Of a stretch of DNA of 64,000 nucleotides, positions 45,353-58,900 are shown piece by piece; the stretch's first letter is position 1, and every line of letters starts with the position of its first letter. The translations under genes and the position numbers were made by a program. Under the pieces are notes generated by a model. That model saw only the letters and a list, made by a program, of their open reading frames with translations. It was not told the DNA's origin and made no database searches. This DNA is from Ampelomyces quisqualis (Eukaryota > Ascomycota > Dothideomycetes > Pleosporales > Phaeosphaeriaceae), in NCBI GenBank assembly GCA_018398575.1, contig JAGTXZ010000008.1, positions 2,356,001 through 2,420,000 on the forward strand, in the 5' to 3' direction.

Positions 45353-45985
45353 AGAAAATAGATTTTAGCTATTGCAGTAGAAAATAGACTTTGGCTATTA
45401 TAGCAGAAAATAGACTTTAGTTATTGTAGCAGGAAATAGATTTTAGCTGTTGCAGCAGAAAATAGATTTTGGCTATTACAGCAGAAAATAGATTTTAGCT
45501 ATTATAGTAGGAAATAGATTTTAGCTGTTGTAGCAGAAAATAGACTTTAGCTGTTATAGTAGAAAATAGACTTTAGCTATTACAGCAGGAAATAGACTTT
45601 AGCTGTTACAGCAGGAAATAGATTTTGGCTGTTATAGCAGAAAATAGATTTTGGCTATTATAGCAGAAAATAGACTTTAGCTATTATAGCAGAAAATAGA
45701 CTCTAGCTGTTGCAGTAGAAAATAAATTTTAGCTATTATAGCAGGAAATAGATTTTAGCTATTGTAGCAGGAAATAGACTTTAGCTGTTGCAGCAGAAAA
45801 TAGACTTTAGCTATTGTAGTAGGAAATAGATTTTAGCTGTTATAGTAGGAAATAGATTTTAGCTGTTGCAGCAGAAAATAGATTTTAGCTATTGTAGTAG
45901 AAAATAGATTTTAGCTGTTACAGCAAGAAACAGAATTTAGGCTTTTGCTACAGAAAATAGACTTTAGCTATTGCTACAGAAAACA
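45353..45985. repeat. 26-bp minisatellite, about 24 copies
   Basis: Unit about GAAAATAGACTTTAGCTATT plus ATAGCA (26 bp), repeated head to tail. Unit-to-unit differences are almost all transitions (GCAG, ACAG, ATAG or GTAG at one site; TTTTGG versus TTTTAG at another). Because 26 is not a multiple of three, it cannot be a coding repeat. Confidence 0.92.
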
Positions 45986-48900
45986 GCACTACCTTAAGGT
46001 GTATGTACTAACTATTTTATATTATCCTGCAATGTCTCTAGTTAGCCTACGCGCTCTAACTATAATATTAATATAAAGTTGCCTTTTAAATCTACGTTAC
46101 CTGTAGTCTTTTTTACCTAGCTACTTATAGGAGTTATTACTACTAGCAACAGCTAATATTGCCTCTATTTAAATACCTTCTCTCTTTAGTATCTACCTGT
46201 TGCACCTGCTTTAACACCTCTTAATATACCTGCAATGCTTTACCCTTTAGACAAAGAATTTTCTAACTCTTCTTTATTACTCTCTAATATAATTCTCTCT
46301 ATTTGTGTATTTAGGACCTTTAAACTCTAGACTTTTCTACTCTAAGATTTGCTATCTAATACATTTACTTTACTGCTATAGTTAGCTATGTAATAACTCT
46401 TACTATAGAGACTTACTCTTTAAACAAAGCTAACAGGCGTAACGTATAAAACTTATCTAGTTGCTCTAGAAAGAGAAACTCTAACAGAAGCTTACTTTTA
46501 TCTATATAAGCTAAAAAAAGTAGCTCTATCTTAGCTATAATTACAGGTACGTCCTTGTTACACTCTATTACTATTCTTATTTACTAACGCACACGCGTTT
46601 ATATTAATATTTGTTTAATCTACACATTTATAATTAAACTCTTTAGTAGTAAACTAAAGATCCTAACGCTTCTTGCAAGCACTTTAATAATGTTCTATTA
46701 TTTTCTCTAATCTAACAACTGCTTAAAATATAGCCAAAGATTAGTATTTTATTTCTTTGTTAGTAGATTACTATTATTGTTCTTATATGCGCACTAGAAC
46801 AAATACTCTTTTACTAGAGTATTATAACGTTATTCTCTTACTCTAGTGCCTATATTAAGCTTTTACATTTCTCTTTCTAGTGTTATGTATTTTTTATACA
46901 GCGCATTTAGTTTTTATTACTACTTTATTTTATCTACAATACTGTCTACTCTTAATTTCTTAGCCTCTACTACCTTATACTTCTATCTCTTGCGTTGTAA
47001 AAGCGTTAGACCTTACTTATCTATAGTGTTGCAATCCTAGTACTAGAATAGAACTATCTAAGAACTTAGACTACCTCTTATAAGTAACATATTATTATTA
47101 TACGCTTGCATAGCTAGTGCACTTCTTGCTACTACTACTTAATAGAATAACTTGCGTCCTCTACTACGTTAACGTTTCTAAATTCTTAAGATATTCTACT
47201 AATTCTAGAATGCCTCTATTAATCTTACTAACAGAGCTTTACTAATTATCTAAGAAACTATAGTAACTCTTACACTAGGTAATAATTTAGCGTACGTGTA
47301 ATAACGCTACTCTTTTACTGTCTTACTAATTATACGCTACGCAACTTCTTAATCTTACTTACTTACTACTATCTGTATAAGTACTAGGTTTATCTTTTTT
47401 ACTAGAGCCTTTTTAGCTTATTGCGTTGTCTTTTCTCTTTTCTATCTCTTTCTACTAGTCTTAGGTCTAGCAGAGTCTGCCTTGTCTACTACTACTAAAT
47501 AGTAAACCTATACTTTATTAATATTTTCTTTCTTACTTACTTAGTTATAAACATTAGCCTAGGGCATTAACATGCGCAGGTTGTTGTAAACGTTATTAAT
47601 AATTTTTAGTAATGTTATTTAGTTAGTTTACTTGCATATCTATAGTAGGGTATTATACAAATTCTTAGTAAAAAATGCCTCTAGCAGATTATATTTGTCT
47701 AGAACCTAGGCATACATTGCTTTTTTAGTTCTATCTAAAGCGTTATCTACAGCCTGCACTACTCTAGCCTCTGCTACGTGTTAAGATACATCTTAGAAGA
47801 TTAAATTTAAAGTAGACTTAACTACTATTAAGAAATACTTAGCCTAGAAGTACTTACTAGAATGTGTAGAAATAGTGTGTATTAGCTAGGTAGTAACATA
47901 CTCTTGTCTCTTGCTTGCTAAGCTTCCTTTAAAAAAAACCTGCTTTAACTAAAATAGGCTAGATTTAAACACTTTCTCTTTAACAAAATTGTCTTATATT
48001 TACTACGCTATAGAAGTGTAAAGAACTCTTCTTTCTTTACAACACTATTCTATTAAATATAAAGCAGCGCTATATCTATCTATGCCTATATTTGCCTATA
48101 TTCTCTTTCTAGCTACAGTATTGTTATTTGCTCTTATTATTAATATTGCCTTAATTCTGCTAGTGTCTAGCAACACTTTAATTCTAAACACGCTAATTAC
48201 ACTACTATTAAGGAAAGAGAAGCCTTTTAAGCCTTTGTTAACACTTAGCGCAAGCATTTCTATATTTAGCTAGCCTATCTACATATCCTAAGCAAACCTA
48301 TCCTAGCTATTCTTAGTCTTAAAATCTATTAGGATTTACTAAAGTGCAAGCAATGCAGTACTATTTACACTAGTAAAACTATAATTAAGAATATAAAGAC
48401 TTACCTTTATGCTAAATATAAGCTATTTACTTCTACTATATTAAGTAACAAATAATAACTAGAGTAGTAGAGTAAATAGTAGTAAGTAGTGTATAGTTAG
48501 CAGTTCTTTACAAAAGAGTTACAACCTGTAACTACCTATATTACTAGATATTTTAAGGTTTTTAAAGAAACTACGCCTGTCTATATAGAGGAGGTAGTTG
48601 TAGAAGAGGACCTAATACCTAATAAAACTGTTCTAGTTACTCTTAACCTACAAAATATTATTAACCTTACGTTAATATAACTTGCTACTTTAGAAGCGTA
48701 GTTTCTTATAGTAAAAACAAGAGTTAGAAAAGAATAAAAGCGCGTAAACGCTATTGTACTAACTGTCTCTAACTAACAAACCTACTTATACCTAGAACAC
48801 ACGCAGTTCTAGCGCTGCGTAGTAGATATAAAATAGAAAACTGTTTGCAAATATATAAAACTAGAACGCTCTACCTAACTATAGTACTTAGCTAATATAG

Positions 48901-50220
48901 TAAAAAGTATAATATTAGTGTACTAATATTGTATTTTCCTAACATCTTGCTAGGCCTAGATTTAGGTTATACAAGAGCACCTGCAGCATATTCTAGTTAC
49001 ACTTCTACTACTCTACTAGAGATTTAATAATTGCTATAGCAGCACTATTGTTACAATTTTTATATTCTTCTATAACGTATTTAACAACGTTGTTCCTTAG
49101 CTACCTACTCTTAACGTAACTAAGTACTAGTTATGTACTTAGAGGCCTATCTAGGCCTACTTAGACAGCCTCTACTCTAAGTATCTTAAAGTAGAGACAA
49201 ACATAAGAGAAGTAAACTAGACGTGTTAGAAGGCCTGTATTACAATTTTTAGATAGCGCTTTTAAAGCAGACTGCACTGCAACGCAATTTTAACCTAGCT
49301 ATAGTTACTTTTCTTACGTTCTTTACTGTTAACGCCTAAGATAAGAGATTCTGCAAAGCATATAATTTTGTAACTAACTACTCTACTGTTAAAAAACATA
49401 TAAACTTTACAGCCTGCTATAAACTATACCTTAAAGAACTAGCTAGTATAGTAGTTAAAACACTAAGTACTGTTATGTAAAAAGAATAGAATCTGCAACT
49501 ATTTAAAGTAGACTAGATTATCTAGGAATAGAAAAGGGCTAAGATGTAGTACTTCGCGTTAGAGACTAATACTACTACTAGTAGTAACGTATTTAAGTTA
49601 TAGGTCCTCTAATATATAACGTCTAAATTTTCTACTATAATAAACTAGGTTATTACTACTTTGCATTATATTGCCTAATTCTAGTATAGCAAGACGTTAG
49701 ATGCCTTTGTTTAATAGAATAGTTTAATAGTAACTATCTGTTATATTATAACATTCTTTAAATACTTTGTTAGTATAGTCTAGAGTCTCTACTACTGCGC
49801 AGAATTCTTAGTTACAGAGTTAACGTTTATTACTAAGATAAGTAACCTGCCTTCTATTCTATAGAATACTGTTCTATGCAACTCTAGTAACAGTATAATT
49901 AGTTACAATCTGTTTTCTCTTACATACAAAAGCCTTAGCTATAGATCTGCTTTTGTGTAGTAATAAGAGTTTATTACCTCTTAAGACAATACCTATAAAG
50001 ACTTGCGTATTAACAATCTAGACAATTTCTACTAAATTAAAAGGTACAGTGCGCGCGTAGACAACTTTCTCTAACTATTATTTCTACTTATTTCCTTTAT
50101 AAGTAGATAACTAGCCTACCTAACAGAATTGTTAAGCGTCTAGCTATAGAACTCTGTATCTAATAGAAACCAAAACTTATTTATGTTCTAAAAACTTGTA
50201 GTAGTTGTACCCTAACCTCT
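45986..50220. mobile_element. RIP-degraded repeat DNA with unidentified ORF remnants on both strands
   Basis: A plus-strand frame at about 48,527-48,930 reads VTTYITRYFKVFKETTPVYI and IEEVVVEEDLIPNKTVLVTL with few stops. A minus-strand frame at about 47,470-47,870 reads AEARVVQAVDNALDRTKKAM and LDKYNLLEAFF. Neither is recognised. No LTR pair or terminal inverted repeat could be matched by eye. Confidence 0.5.
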
Positions 50221-50224
50221 AGAA

Positions 50225-50325
50225 CTATTGCATTTTGCTAGTTACTGCACTTTACTAGTTAACTAGCACTATGCTAGTTACTACTCTTACTAGCTAACTA
50301 GCATTATGCTAGTTATTCTACCTCT
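50225..50325. repeat. Cluster of short CTAGTTA/TAACTAG palindromic repeats
   Basis: Several copies of ACTAGCACTATGCTAGTTA-like units, each nearly self-complementary, occur in tandem. A second cluster with the same units lies near 62,030-62,130. They may be subterminal repeats of one element, which is inference. Confidence 0.5.
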
Positions 50326-52400
50326 ACTGCTATGCACATTCTTTTTACCCTACCTCTACACTAGCACTATCTACTTCTTCTACCTAGCTCTCTAAGTTGC
50401 TCGCTCTTGTAACACATACCTACTAGTACTAGAATCTACCTAGTTAAATAGTAAATCCACCTCTTTAGAGGATTGCCTATTCTTCTGCGCGTTACTATCC
50501 TCTATTACCTATACTCTGCTACTCCTACCATTTCTTTAATTATCCTACATTAAATCTACAGGGTACTTTAGTCTATCTAAGGACTATTTCACCTGCACTA
50601 CGTTGCTCCCTTAGCCTCCTTCTCTGTTGTATTAAAACAGTACCCTACACTTATAGCTCTGTTACTACGCGACTGGTAACAGATTATGTAAACTAACGTA
50701 CAGCTAATCTTTTGTCCTAATATTTGCTAGCGCTTGCCCCTAGCAACACTCTACTACACGCACTTGTATAATCTTCGCGTGTAATAGTAGAGTACTAATC
50801 TTAAGATCTCTTAAGCCCTGTTCCAGAATGTTATAGTGTTAGGATCCGCGCAATAGCTTTTTCCTATAGATATCTATTGCACATTTTTAGTTTAAGGCTA
50901 GTATTGCTATTGTCTGCAATAGGTAGATTACCTAAAGCTTATCCTTATTGTTAACTGCGCGCTTATCTTTTCTTATCGCCTGAAATAACTTGTTTGCAAA
51001 GCGTTAGGACAAGCTTCTAACCAACAAGCTCTAATAGTCTACTACTAATTGTTCGCTTAGTCCTATAACCAAGTCTATGCCTATTAAAGTATTGTTTAGG
51101 GATATTAACTCAAATGTCTCTAAATAAAGACTACTACAATTATTAGTAACCTAACAAACCAAGCGCCTTAGAAACTTACCTTAAATACATAAAACCATAG
51201 GGCTTAGCTCTTTTAAAGTTGTACTAGTACAGCCTAGCTCTTAATTTACAATCTACGCCTAGAATCCTTATATAGTCTAGTAAGTTCTCTTAGAACTTAC
51301 TCTGCTACTACAACTCCTTATTGTCTTCTATGCTAAGTAGAAGTAGATCTAGTAGAAATATTGCGTTGTCTAAAGTGTGCCCTTGCGTAGCACTCTATTC
51401 CTTCTTACGCAAGTTTGCTATAGAGATAACTATCTGCAAGATACTATTGTTTCAAAATAATAGCATTAGCTTGCCATAAACAGAACCCTATTTTGCTAGT
51501 TATTTAGGGAAAACAATAGTTTGTTAAGGCTAGCGTTGTTCGTTTTATTTAATACTGCATCTCTTGTCCCTAACACAGGTTGTGTTAACACCTACTAGGC
51601 TAATATCTTCTATTAGCCAAGGTACATCCTATTAGAACAAGCATAGTAAAGCCTCTTTAAGCATGTGCACTTGCAGGACCTAAGGCAGAGTTACATTACC
51701 TGCCTACCTATAACCTCCTAGTTATACTAGCTTTACTACTCTATCTACATATTCTTTATTAAGCCCTGCAACCTGTCCTTGCCTTCTCTTAGTATGCCTA
51801 AGCGCTTGTTGTTAGAGTAAAGACTCTAATCGCATTTACTTCTCTACAAGTGCCTTATTATTGCTTGTGTCTTCCAAGAACTTGTGCTCTTGCAATAGCA
51901 GATACAATTAAATTGCATTTGTTAGTGTTAGTGTTGTTACTACAATAGTATTGTTGTCTAAAAGAGTTAGGTTAATTGTTTTAACTATATAATAAAAAGT
52001 AGCTTGCGTTACCATTTTAGTGCCTAAGGTAGATTAGGCGCTAAAATATTATAAAAGACAACACTAAGAAGAAGAGGTAAGTTCCTACACTAGTTAGTTA
52101 GTTGTTCTCTAACCAAGCACCTCTCTTCTCTACTATTTAAACTTTATTAAGTTCTTAGAGCCGCGACTTTCTAATAAAGCTGTAAGCCTAGACTTTCCTA
52201 GTTAAGTAGGCAAAGCGTGCTCTATCTAGTATTGTGCTAGTAGCTCTAATATACTAGCTAGCACACTACTAGTTTGCGCAGCCAACAACTAGCACTGTAT
52301 TAGCTAGATTACAAGGTTGCCCCTAACCCTAATACTATAGTACACTAATACCTAGTTGTAGAAATATAGTGTCTTTGCTATGTAAAGTAACGCTCTATTA
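50326..52400. mobile_element. Less mutated repeat island, unidentified
   Basis: Unlike the flanks, this stretch keeps a number of CCA, TCA, TGG and TGA trinucleotides (for example AACCAACAAG, ATAACCAAG, AACTCAAATG, CGCCTGAAATAAC). That implies fewer rounds of RIP or a younger insertion. The segment 52,010-52,190, with TATTATAAAAG and a downstream CTTTCTAATAAAG, looks like an LTR-type regulatory stretch, but no second copy was found in the window. Confidence 0.45.
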
Positions 52401-54370
52401 CGCATTGCAGCGCAGGGCCCTTAGTTTAGAGCGTAAATCCTAGTCTTATAATTGCCTTAACTCCTGCCTGTTAAGCTACCTATTAGCGCCCTACGTAGCG
52501 CAGCGTAGCATATCCTATTAAAGCTACGCACTAGTAGCAGTTGCTTGCTATATTCTATAGAGAACGTACCAAAATATTATAGCGCCTCTCCTACAACCAT
52601 AGCTTACTATGTAGCCTAAACAACCTATTACTGCCCTGCGCAGCGCAGCGTAGCGTATCCTAGTAAAGCTACGCGCACATAGCATTGCAGGGCATTGCAA
52701 CCTCTCTCTAACTCTTTACGTACCAATTGCTTGCTAACCTCCTTTAGGCTACATTAGGACCTGCTCTTGGTAACGCAACTTATCTTAATACCTGGCACAT
52801 AATTAGTCGCCTAATAGCAACAGGGTAACAACCTAATCTACCTAGTAGTAGGACTAGAGTTTTTTGTATCTTTTATTGTTTAATCTATGCACATAACCTT
52901 TACTAGCGTTACACGTCCTGTGCTGCCTAGATAGGCGCAACCTTAGCAGTGCTGCTATTAGCTACGCGTTAGTACTATAACTAATTTTACCCAGGTTGTT
53001 TATCTACGCTAGAAACCAACAGGCTTGCAAGAAACAAGATTGTGCCTAAATTGCAAAGAAGAGTAAGTAACTTCTAATTTTGCTTAGTTTAACATATATA
53101 ATAATAGCTTTTATTATGTGCAAAGAATTAAACACAGTTTCTACGTAGGGTAGCAATTACATATACCTATCTGCTGCATACTTTTCTTTAACCTTCTTAA
53201 TAACTACCCTTCTCTAGGTTGTTATTATGTAAAAGAAGTTAACAAAGTATTGTTTTTTTGTTTCAAAAACCCTAACAACATTAATAACTACTGCCTTTAT
53301 CAAGTACAATAAATTAAAGAAAGTTCCTATAGGCAAGCTATAGCTAGGTAATAGAAACTTTAGTACAAATAGCAAGCAGGTCCTAACAGAGGTTATTATA
53401 GATTAATAATAGGCAAGTAGTAGCTAGGTAATAGAAACTTTAGTACAAACAGCAAGCAGGTTCTAATAGAAGTTATTATAGATTAATAATAGGCGAGTAG
53501 TAGCCAGGTAATAGAAACTTTGGTACAAATAGCAAGCAGGTTCTAATAGAAGTTATTAAGGATTAAAGAAAGTTCTTGCGTAAGCACGTAATTTCCATCT
53601 CTACCTTATACCTAGCTGCTGCATACTTTTCCCCTACCTCTTATATAACTACTTTTCTCTAGGTTGTTTATATACACTAGACTTCAACAGGTTTTAAGAA
53701 TTAATATAGTGTACAATAGGCAAAGAAAAACAACAAAGTACTGTATTTTTGTTCTAGCAAATATTAGTACAATATATATAATAACTGCTTTAATTAAGTG
53801 TAATAGATTAAGGAAAGTTCTTGGCACCTCTCTTCTACAATTATAGCCTACTACGTAGCTTAAACAGCCTATTACTGCCCTGCGCAGCGCAGCGCAGCGT
53901 ATCCTATTAAAGCTACGCGCTAGTAGTAGTTGCTTACTGTGTTCTGCAGAGAACGCCTTAAAACATTGTAGCGCCTCTCCTACAACTATAGCTTACTACG
54001 CAGCCTAAATAACCTATTACTACCCTGTGCAGCGTAGCGCAGCATATCCTATTAAAGCTACGCGCTAGTAGCAGTTACTTGCTATATTCTGCAGAAAACG
54101 CCTTAAAACATTGCAGCGCATCTTCTGCAACTATAGCTTACTACGTAGCCTAAACAACCTATTACTACCCTGCGCAGCGCAGCGCAGCGTATCCTAGTAA
54201 AGCTATGCGCATATAGCATTGCAGGGTATTACAACTTCTCTCTAACTTAGTTTAGGTTAGAACGTTCTTATAGTTAAGAAATTGCTAGATAACAGAAACC
54301 TAATTACCTTTCTTAGGTGCAATAGATTAAATAAAGTTCTTACAGTTAAGAAGTAGCTAGGTAATAGAAA
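52400..54370. repeat. Tandem array region built on GCGCAGCGCAGCGTAGCG modules
   Basis: The module CAGCGTAGCGTATCCTATTA followed by AAGCTACGCGC recurs at about 52,495, 52,640, 53,885, 54,030 and 54,175. The last three have a spacing near 145 bp, and each is accompanied by ACTATAGCTTACTACG and TTGCTATATTCTGCAG-like flanks. GCGTAGC and GCTACGC within each module could pair as a hairpin. A second family (CTGCTGCATACTTTTC to AAAGTTC) is duplicated at about 53,190-53,330 and 53,615-53,825. Confidence 0.75.
53331..53570. repeat. Three tandem 80-bp units
   Basis: Units start at 53,331, 53,411 and 53,491, each opening AGGCAAGTAGTAGCTAGGTA or a close variant and containing AGCAAGCAGGTTCTAATAGA. The period is exactly 80 bp. 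Part of the larger array region. Confidence 0.9.
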
Positions 54371-55950
54371 CCTTTGTTAAACGCCCTGCAGCTACTAACA
54401 GAGATCTAGCGCTCTACTAACACAGTACTTTAATTAGATATAGCTACAAATTTACGCAGCGCCTTAGGCTCCCTAAGAGCAACTCTCTACTTGGTAGCTA
54501 CAAGAGTATTAGGCTAATTACAAAACCTAAGCTACTACACTGTTAAAGACGCTAGAGGGCTTTAATCCTTTATAGCTATAAGGTTACAAGGCGCGTTAAG
54601 CTTACACGCGTAATAACATCCAATTAGCTATAAGCGCTTACTACTTTGTTAACTAACCTTAATTTAATAGCAACCTTAGGTATATATCTAGATCTTATTT
54701 CTAATCTTACATAGCAGAAGGCAGCAGTTGTTAAGATTAAGATTACTAAAGACATAGTAGGCTACTACGCCTGCTACGTCTACTACTTCTAACTAAGGCT
54801 ACCTAGTTGTAGTGTATTTGCAGACACAATCTTAAACATCAACCTATAAGAGGTTAGTAACAAGTAGCAGGTACTTAGCTAAGCCTATTACTGCAGTGCA
54901 ACTAAGGAGCAACTGCAGGTATTATTTACAATTATATTTACTATTATAGAGAACTAGTTTCAGATAGCTATAAACGCAACAGAAGTTAGTTTAAACAAAC
55001 AATTAACTTTACTATTATATTCCTTTTTAGAGCCTAGAGCGCTACAGCAAATACCTTTATTAGGCACTACTTATAGGTTATAATAACAGCCTAAGATAGA
55101 TTAAACAAATATTAACCTGTTTAACGCCAAATATCTTTCTATAAGCTAGGTAGTAGGCTTGTTAGCATACAGTCTAGAGACTGCAGGCTAGTCCTAACTA
55201 AGACACTCTATAACAAATGTTTACAATACATATATATTGTTCTGCATAAGATAGAAACCTAAAAGGTTTTGGTATTTTGTGCTTAATTACGTTAAATTTT
55301 ACCTTTGTTTCCTATAATAAGCTGTAGAGTAGGCATTGCAGCTACTTTCTGCTGTTTTTTTTTACACTGTTTAAACAGCGCTACTAACGTCTTGCCTGGA
55401 GCAAAACTATAGCAGTATTTTTATTAAATTTCTATAATACATAGTGCATCTAAACGTCTACAAGATATAAGGTAATATACAGTAAGATTAGACAAGTTAA
55501 AAACTACTATTACAGTGTAATATTTACTAGAGCTGTTTACATATACCTTACGCGCAGTACAAAAGATTAAATTTACATAATACTGTAGTGTATATTAACA
55601 CTGCACCTAGTGTTTTACACTGCATTTATTCCCTAATAGGAGTAGATAATACTAGGACAAGAATGTCTAGCTAAACTTATTGTTTTCTAATACAACTATT
55701 AGGACCTTAGCAGCGCTGTCTTCCTAACTAATACTATAGCCTAAGGCCCAAAACGTACTGCACAGGCAAGTAGTATAACGTAATTTAAACATGTTTAGAT
55801 TACTCTTATAGGTAAGGCTACTTAAGCTATATATATGTTAGCAGGCACTGCAAAGGCTCTAAGCCTACATAAAAGCGTTAAGTAGAGCGCTTTACTATAG
55901 AGTGCTACTAAATTACGCAGCGCCTAGAGCTTTGCACAAGAAACTTAGCT
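54371..55950. mobile_element. RIP-degraded repeat DNA with a plus-strand ORF remnant
   Basis: A plus frame at about 54,750-55,180 reads VSNK(stop)QVLS and CSATKEQLQVLFTIIFTIIE with TAG/TAA interruptions only. It is unidentified. The rest shows no readable protein. Confidence 0.4.
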
Positions 55951-55999
55951 TAGCTAATAGAATTACTAACCCTTCTACATCTAACAAAATAACTACAAC

Positions 56000-58900
56000 C
56001 TATTCTACTTACCTTGCAGCAAGCTCGCAAAGTAAGGCTAGGTCCTAGAGTAGAGTTTGGAAGAACTACTCTATTATAGACACTAGTAACTTAATTAGTA
56101 CTGTTGTAGTAATATACTCTAGCCTGTTGTAGACGTAAATTCTCTTTCCAAAATGCTTTATTACTACTAGGTTTATAATATCTATAAGCAGGCCTTGCCT
56201 TGCTAACACCTTTAAACACTACGCGTACGCTGCTAGTTTTAGTAGGTAAGTTACTATTGCATCTACTACTATATGCTTATAGACTCTCTTACATTTATAG
56301 TTTTTTAAACTACTTGCACACAAAGCAACAAAAAGTTTACACGCGTAACAGCTAGTATAGCTCTCTAGCGTAAAAGATTCTTAATTATTCTAGATTTAGG
56401 AGGCATTCTTTACTTCCTTATGTTAATAATTAAGGCCCTTACATTTAGTGTTTGCGTAATAATAGTTACTGTCCTCTAGAAGATAGGCCTAGCAGTTAAA
56501 CTTCTAAAACTCTACTATAGATTAAATGTAGTCTAATAGGTGCAGCCTTACGCGTCTATCTATACCCTAAACAGCTTACTACGCTATGTATAGCGTGTTA
56601 CAGCCTAGTTTAAGTTACACCTATTGCAGCCTCTCTACTAAATTATAACGCCCTGCAGTTACGCTTAACAAGAGTAGTTATATGCTCTTAGCAAGAGCAC
56701 GTCTTGCCCTAGATAGAAGTCTCTAGCTTCTGCTATCTGTACTCCTGTAGTAGGCATTAGGAGATAATAGGACTCTACGCCTGTTGCTATGCCTTAAAGG
56801 CGTAGAAGCAAGCTAGAACAGCGCAAGAACTTTTACTAAGTAGGTTAGTAGAGGGGTATTAAGTAAGCTAGTGTCTAGCTGCTACCAATTGGTTCTACTC
56901 GCCTTAGTAGATAGCTCTGCATCTTTAGGATCTGTTTTATTACAATTGTTACCCTCTGCAGAGTTAGTGTTGCTTAGTTCTTACTACTACGCTACACAAA
57001 TATTACACATTAGCTTGCTATAGTTAGGTTTGTATTGTAATCTATTCTTGTCTCTGTCTATATAGCTATTAATAAGGACACGCTAACAAACTGCTCTCTT
57101 AAGCAGCACTCTATTCTGTGTATACTCTTTTATTATTTAGCAGTCTTTGCGCGCCTACTTACTGCGCAGCGCAAGGTAGTAGATACCTTTTCCTACTAGC
57201 AGAATAGTAATAGTAGACTGCTCCTATTATCTAGCGCGCCTAGAGCCTTATATGTAGGCAATAAGGCTGTTAGGCTAGGTGCTGTAAATAACTAAGTACA
57301 CGTCTAGCAGGTTAAGACCTAGCGCTGCTGCTAATGTATAGAAAAAGATTCTGTTAGTAGAAGCTGCAAACTCTTTAATCGCACGCTGCCCCTCTAGAGC
57401 GCTATAGTAATATGCCTAGGTATTAGGAAATTGCTCTACTAGTTGCTTTACTTAGGCAATGTTATTAATAAACACTATTGTTTTCCTGTACTCTAGCTAG
57501 AGGTAGTTGCGCTCCTGCCTTACAACCTCTGTAATACCTATTAGCCTATACACGTCTATTATGCCTATTAGCACAATATTACTAACACTTACTACTTAGT
57601 ACACTATGTTTAGCCAAACTGTGCTTAAGCAAAGTATATAAGCGCAAGCGCAATTAATACGCAGACTTGTTAATAGCTTTACCTTATCCCGCACAGGCAG
57701 CGTAGCAGTTAGCAGCAGTAGTAGCACACTAAGCGTAGTTAGTACGTTACAGTCTAAAAGGGCTAGGCGCTACTTTCTAGCTATTAATAGCATATAAGCT
57801 TTGTTAATTACAGCGCGCTTAAGGCAGTTTACTACCTAAAGCGTATACACTAGCTAGCAGAAGCTCCTAAGCCCTAGATGTTTAGCTACAACAATAATAA
57901 TATTAGCGTGTAGGTAAAGCCTAGTGTTAGAGTTATTGTAGCTCTTCTATGCAATATAGTAGATGCCTACTTAGTTACATTGCTAAAGCAGGTGTCCTTG
58001 TAGCGCTACTAATAGCATAACTACTAGCGTTGTGCACGCTCCTTATAGAGCTGCTAGCAGCATTATAAGCGCTGTCTTACTAGCCCTAGTTAGCTCTACT
58101 ACTACTAACGCCGCCCTTTGCTTGTTTAACATAGTATCTAACGCCTCCTATTGCTTTCTACAGAACTTAGCGCGTAGCTTCTGCAGTAAGTTACGCAGTA
58201 AGCTTAAGGCCTAGCGCTTAGAAACGCTCTAGCTGCACTTCAATTGTGTTTGTTTAAACTCTTGCTGTAACAGGCATCTAGACACAGTAAGCTTATCTTT
58301 GCCCTACTCTTTATTATTCTTGTGCTACTTGCACTTTATTGTGTTACTATAGCTATCTCTATAGCTACTAGCTAGCTACCTCTTTACGCCTTAACAGCCT
58401 TGCTCTGCTACTAGCGCAGAAGAGAAGTTTAACACCTTATACTAATGCCTGCTTACTGTACTCTATAGCTGTAGCTGCAGCTTATCTAGATTTAGAATAG
58501 CTGTAGCGTCTCCCCTATAATTAGCATAGCCTACTCTTGTAGAGTAGCCTGTCTGCAGTTCTACAGCACTCTAACTCTTAAACAGATTACGTACCTTCTT
58601 AAAGGTATTAGAGCTTACGCCTACCTCTATGTCTTCCTAGCTTATTACCTCTAGCTACTATTAGTCCTAGCCCTCTACACCTTTATTACCCCTAGCCTCC
58701 TTATTACTACTATTGTTGTTATTGTTGTTGTTGTTATTATTGTTGCCTTTAGTGCAGTTGTTAACTACAGTATAGGTAGTAGCGCCTACCTATACAAGTA
58801 CTTCTTACCTAGATTTACAGCTAGGTTATACGTTAAGATGCGCACTCCTACCTTCTGCTAGTATGTTAGCAGGAGTAAAGTAATAAGTAAACCTAACAAC

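Noticed and set aside
45353..45985. CRISPR-like array
   Set aside because: The units are directly contiguous 26-bp repeats without unique spacers, in a eukaryotic genome.
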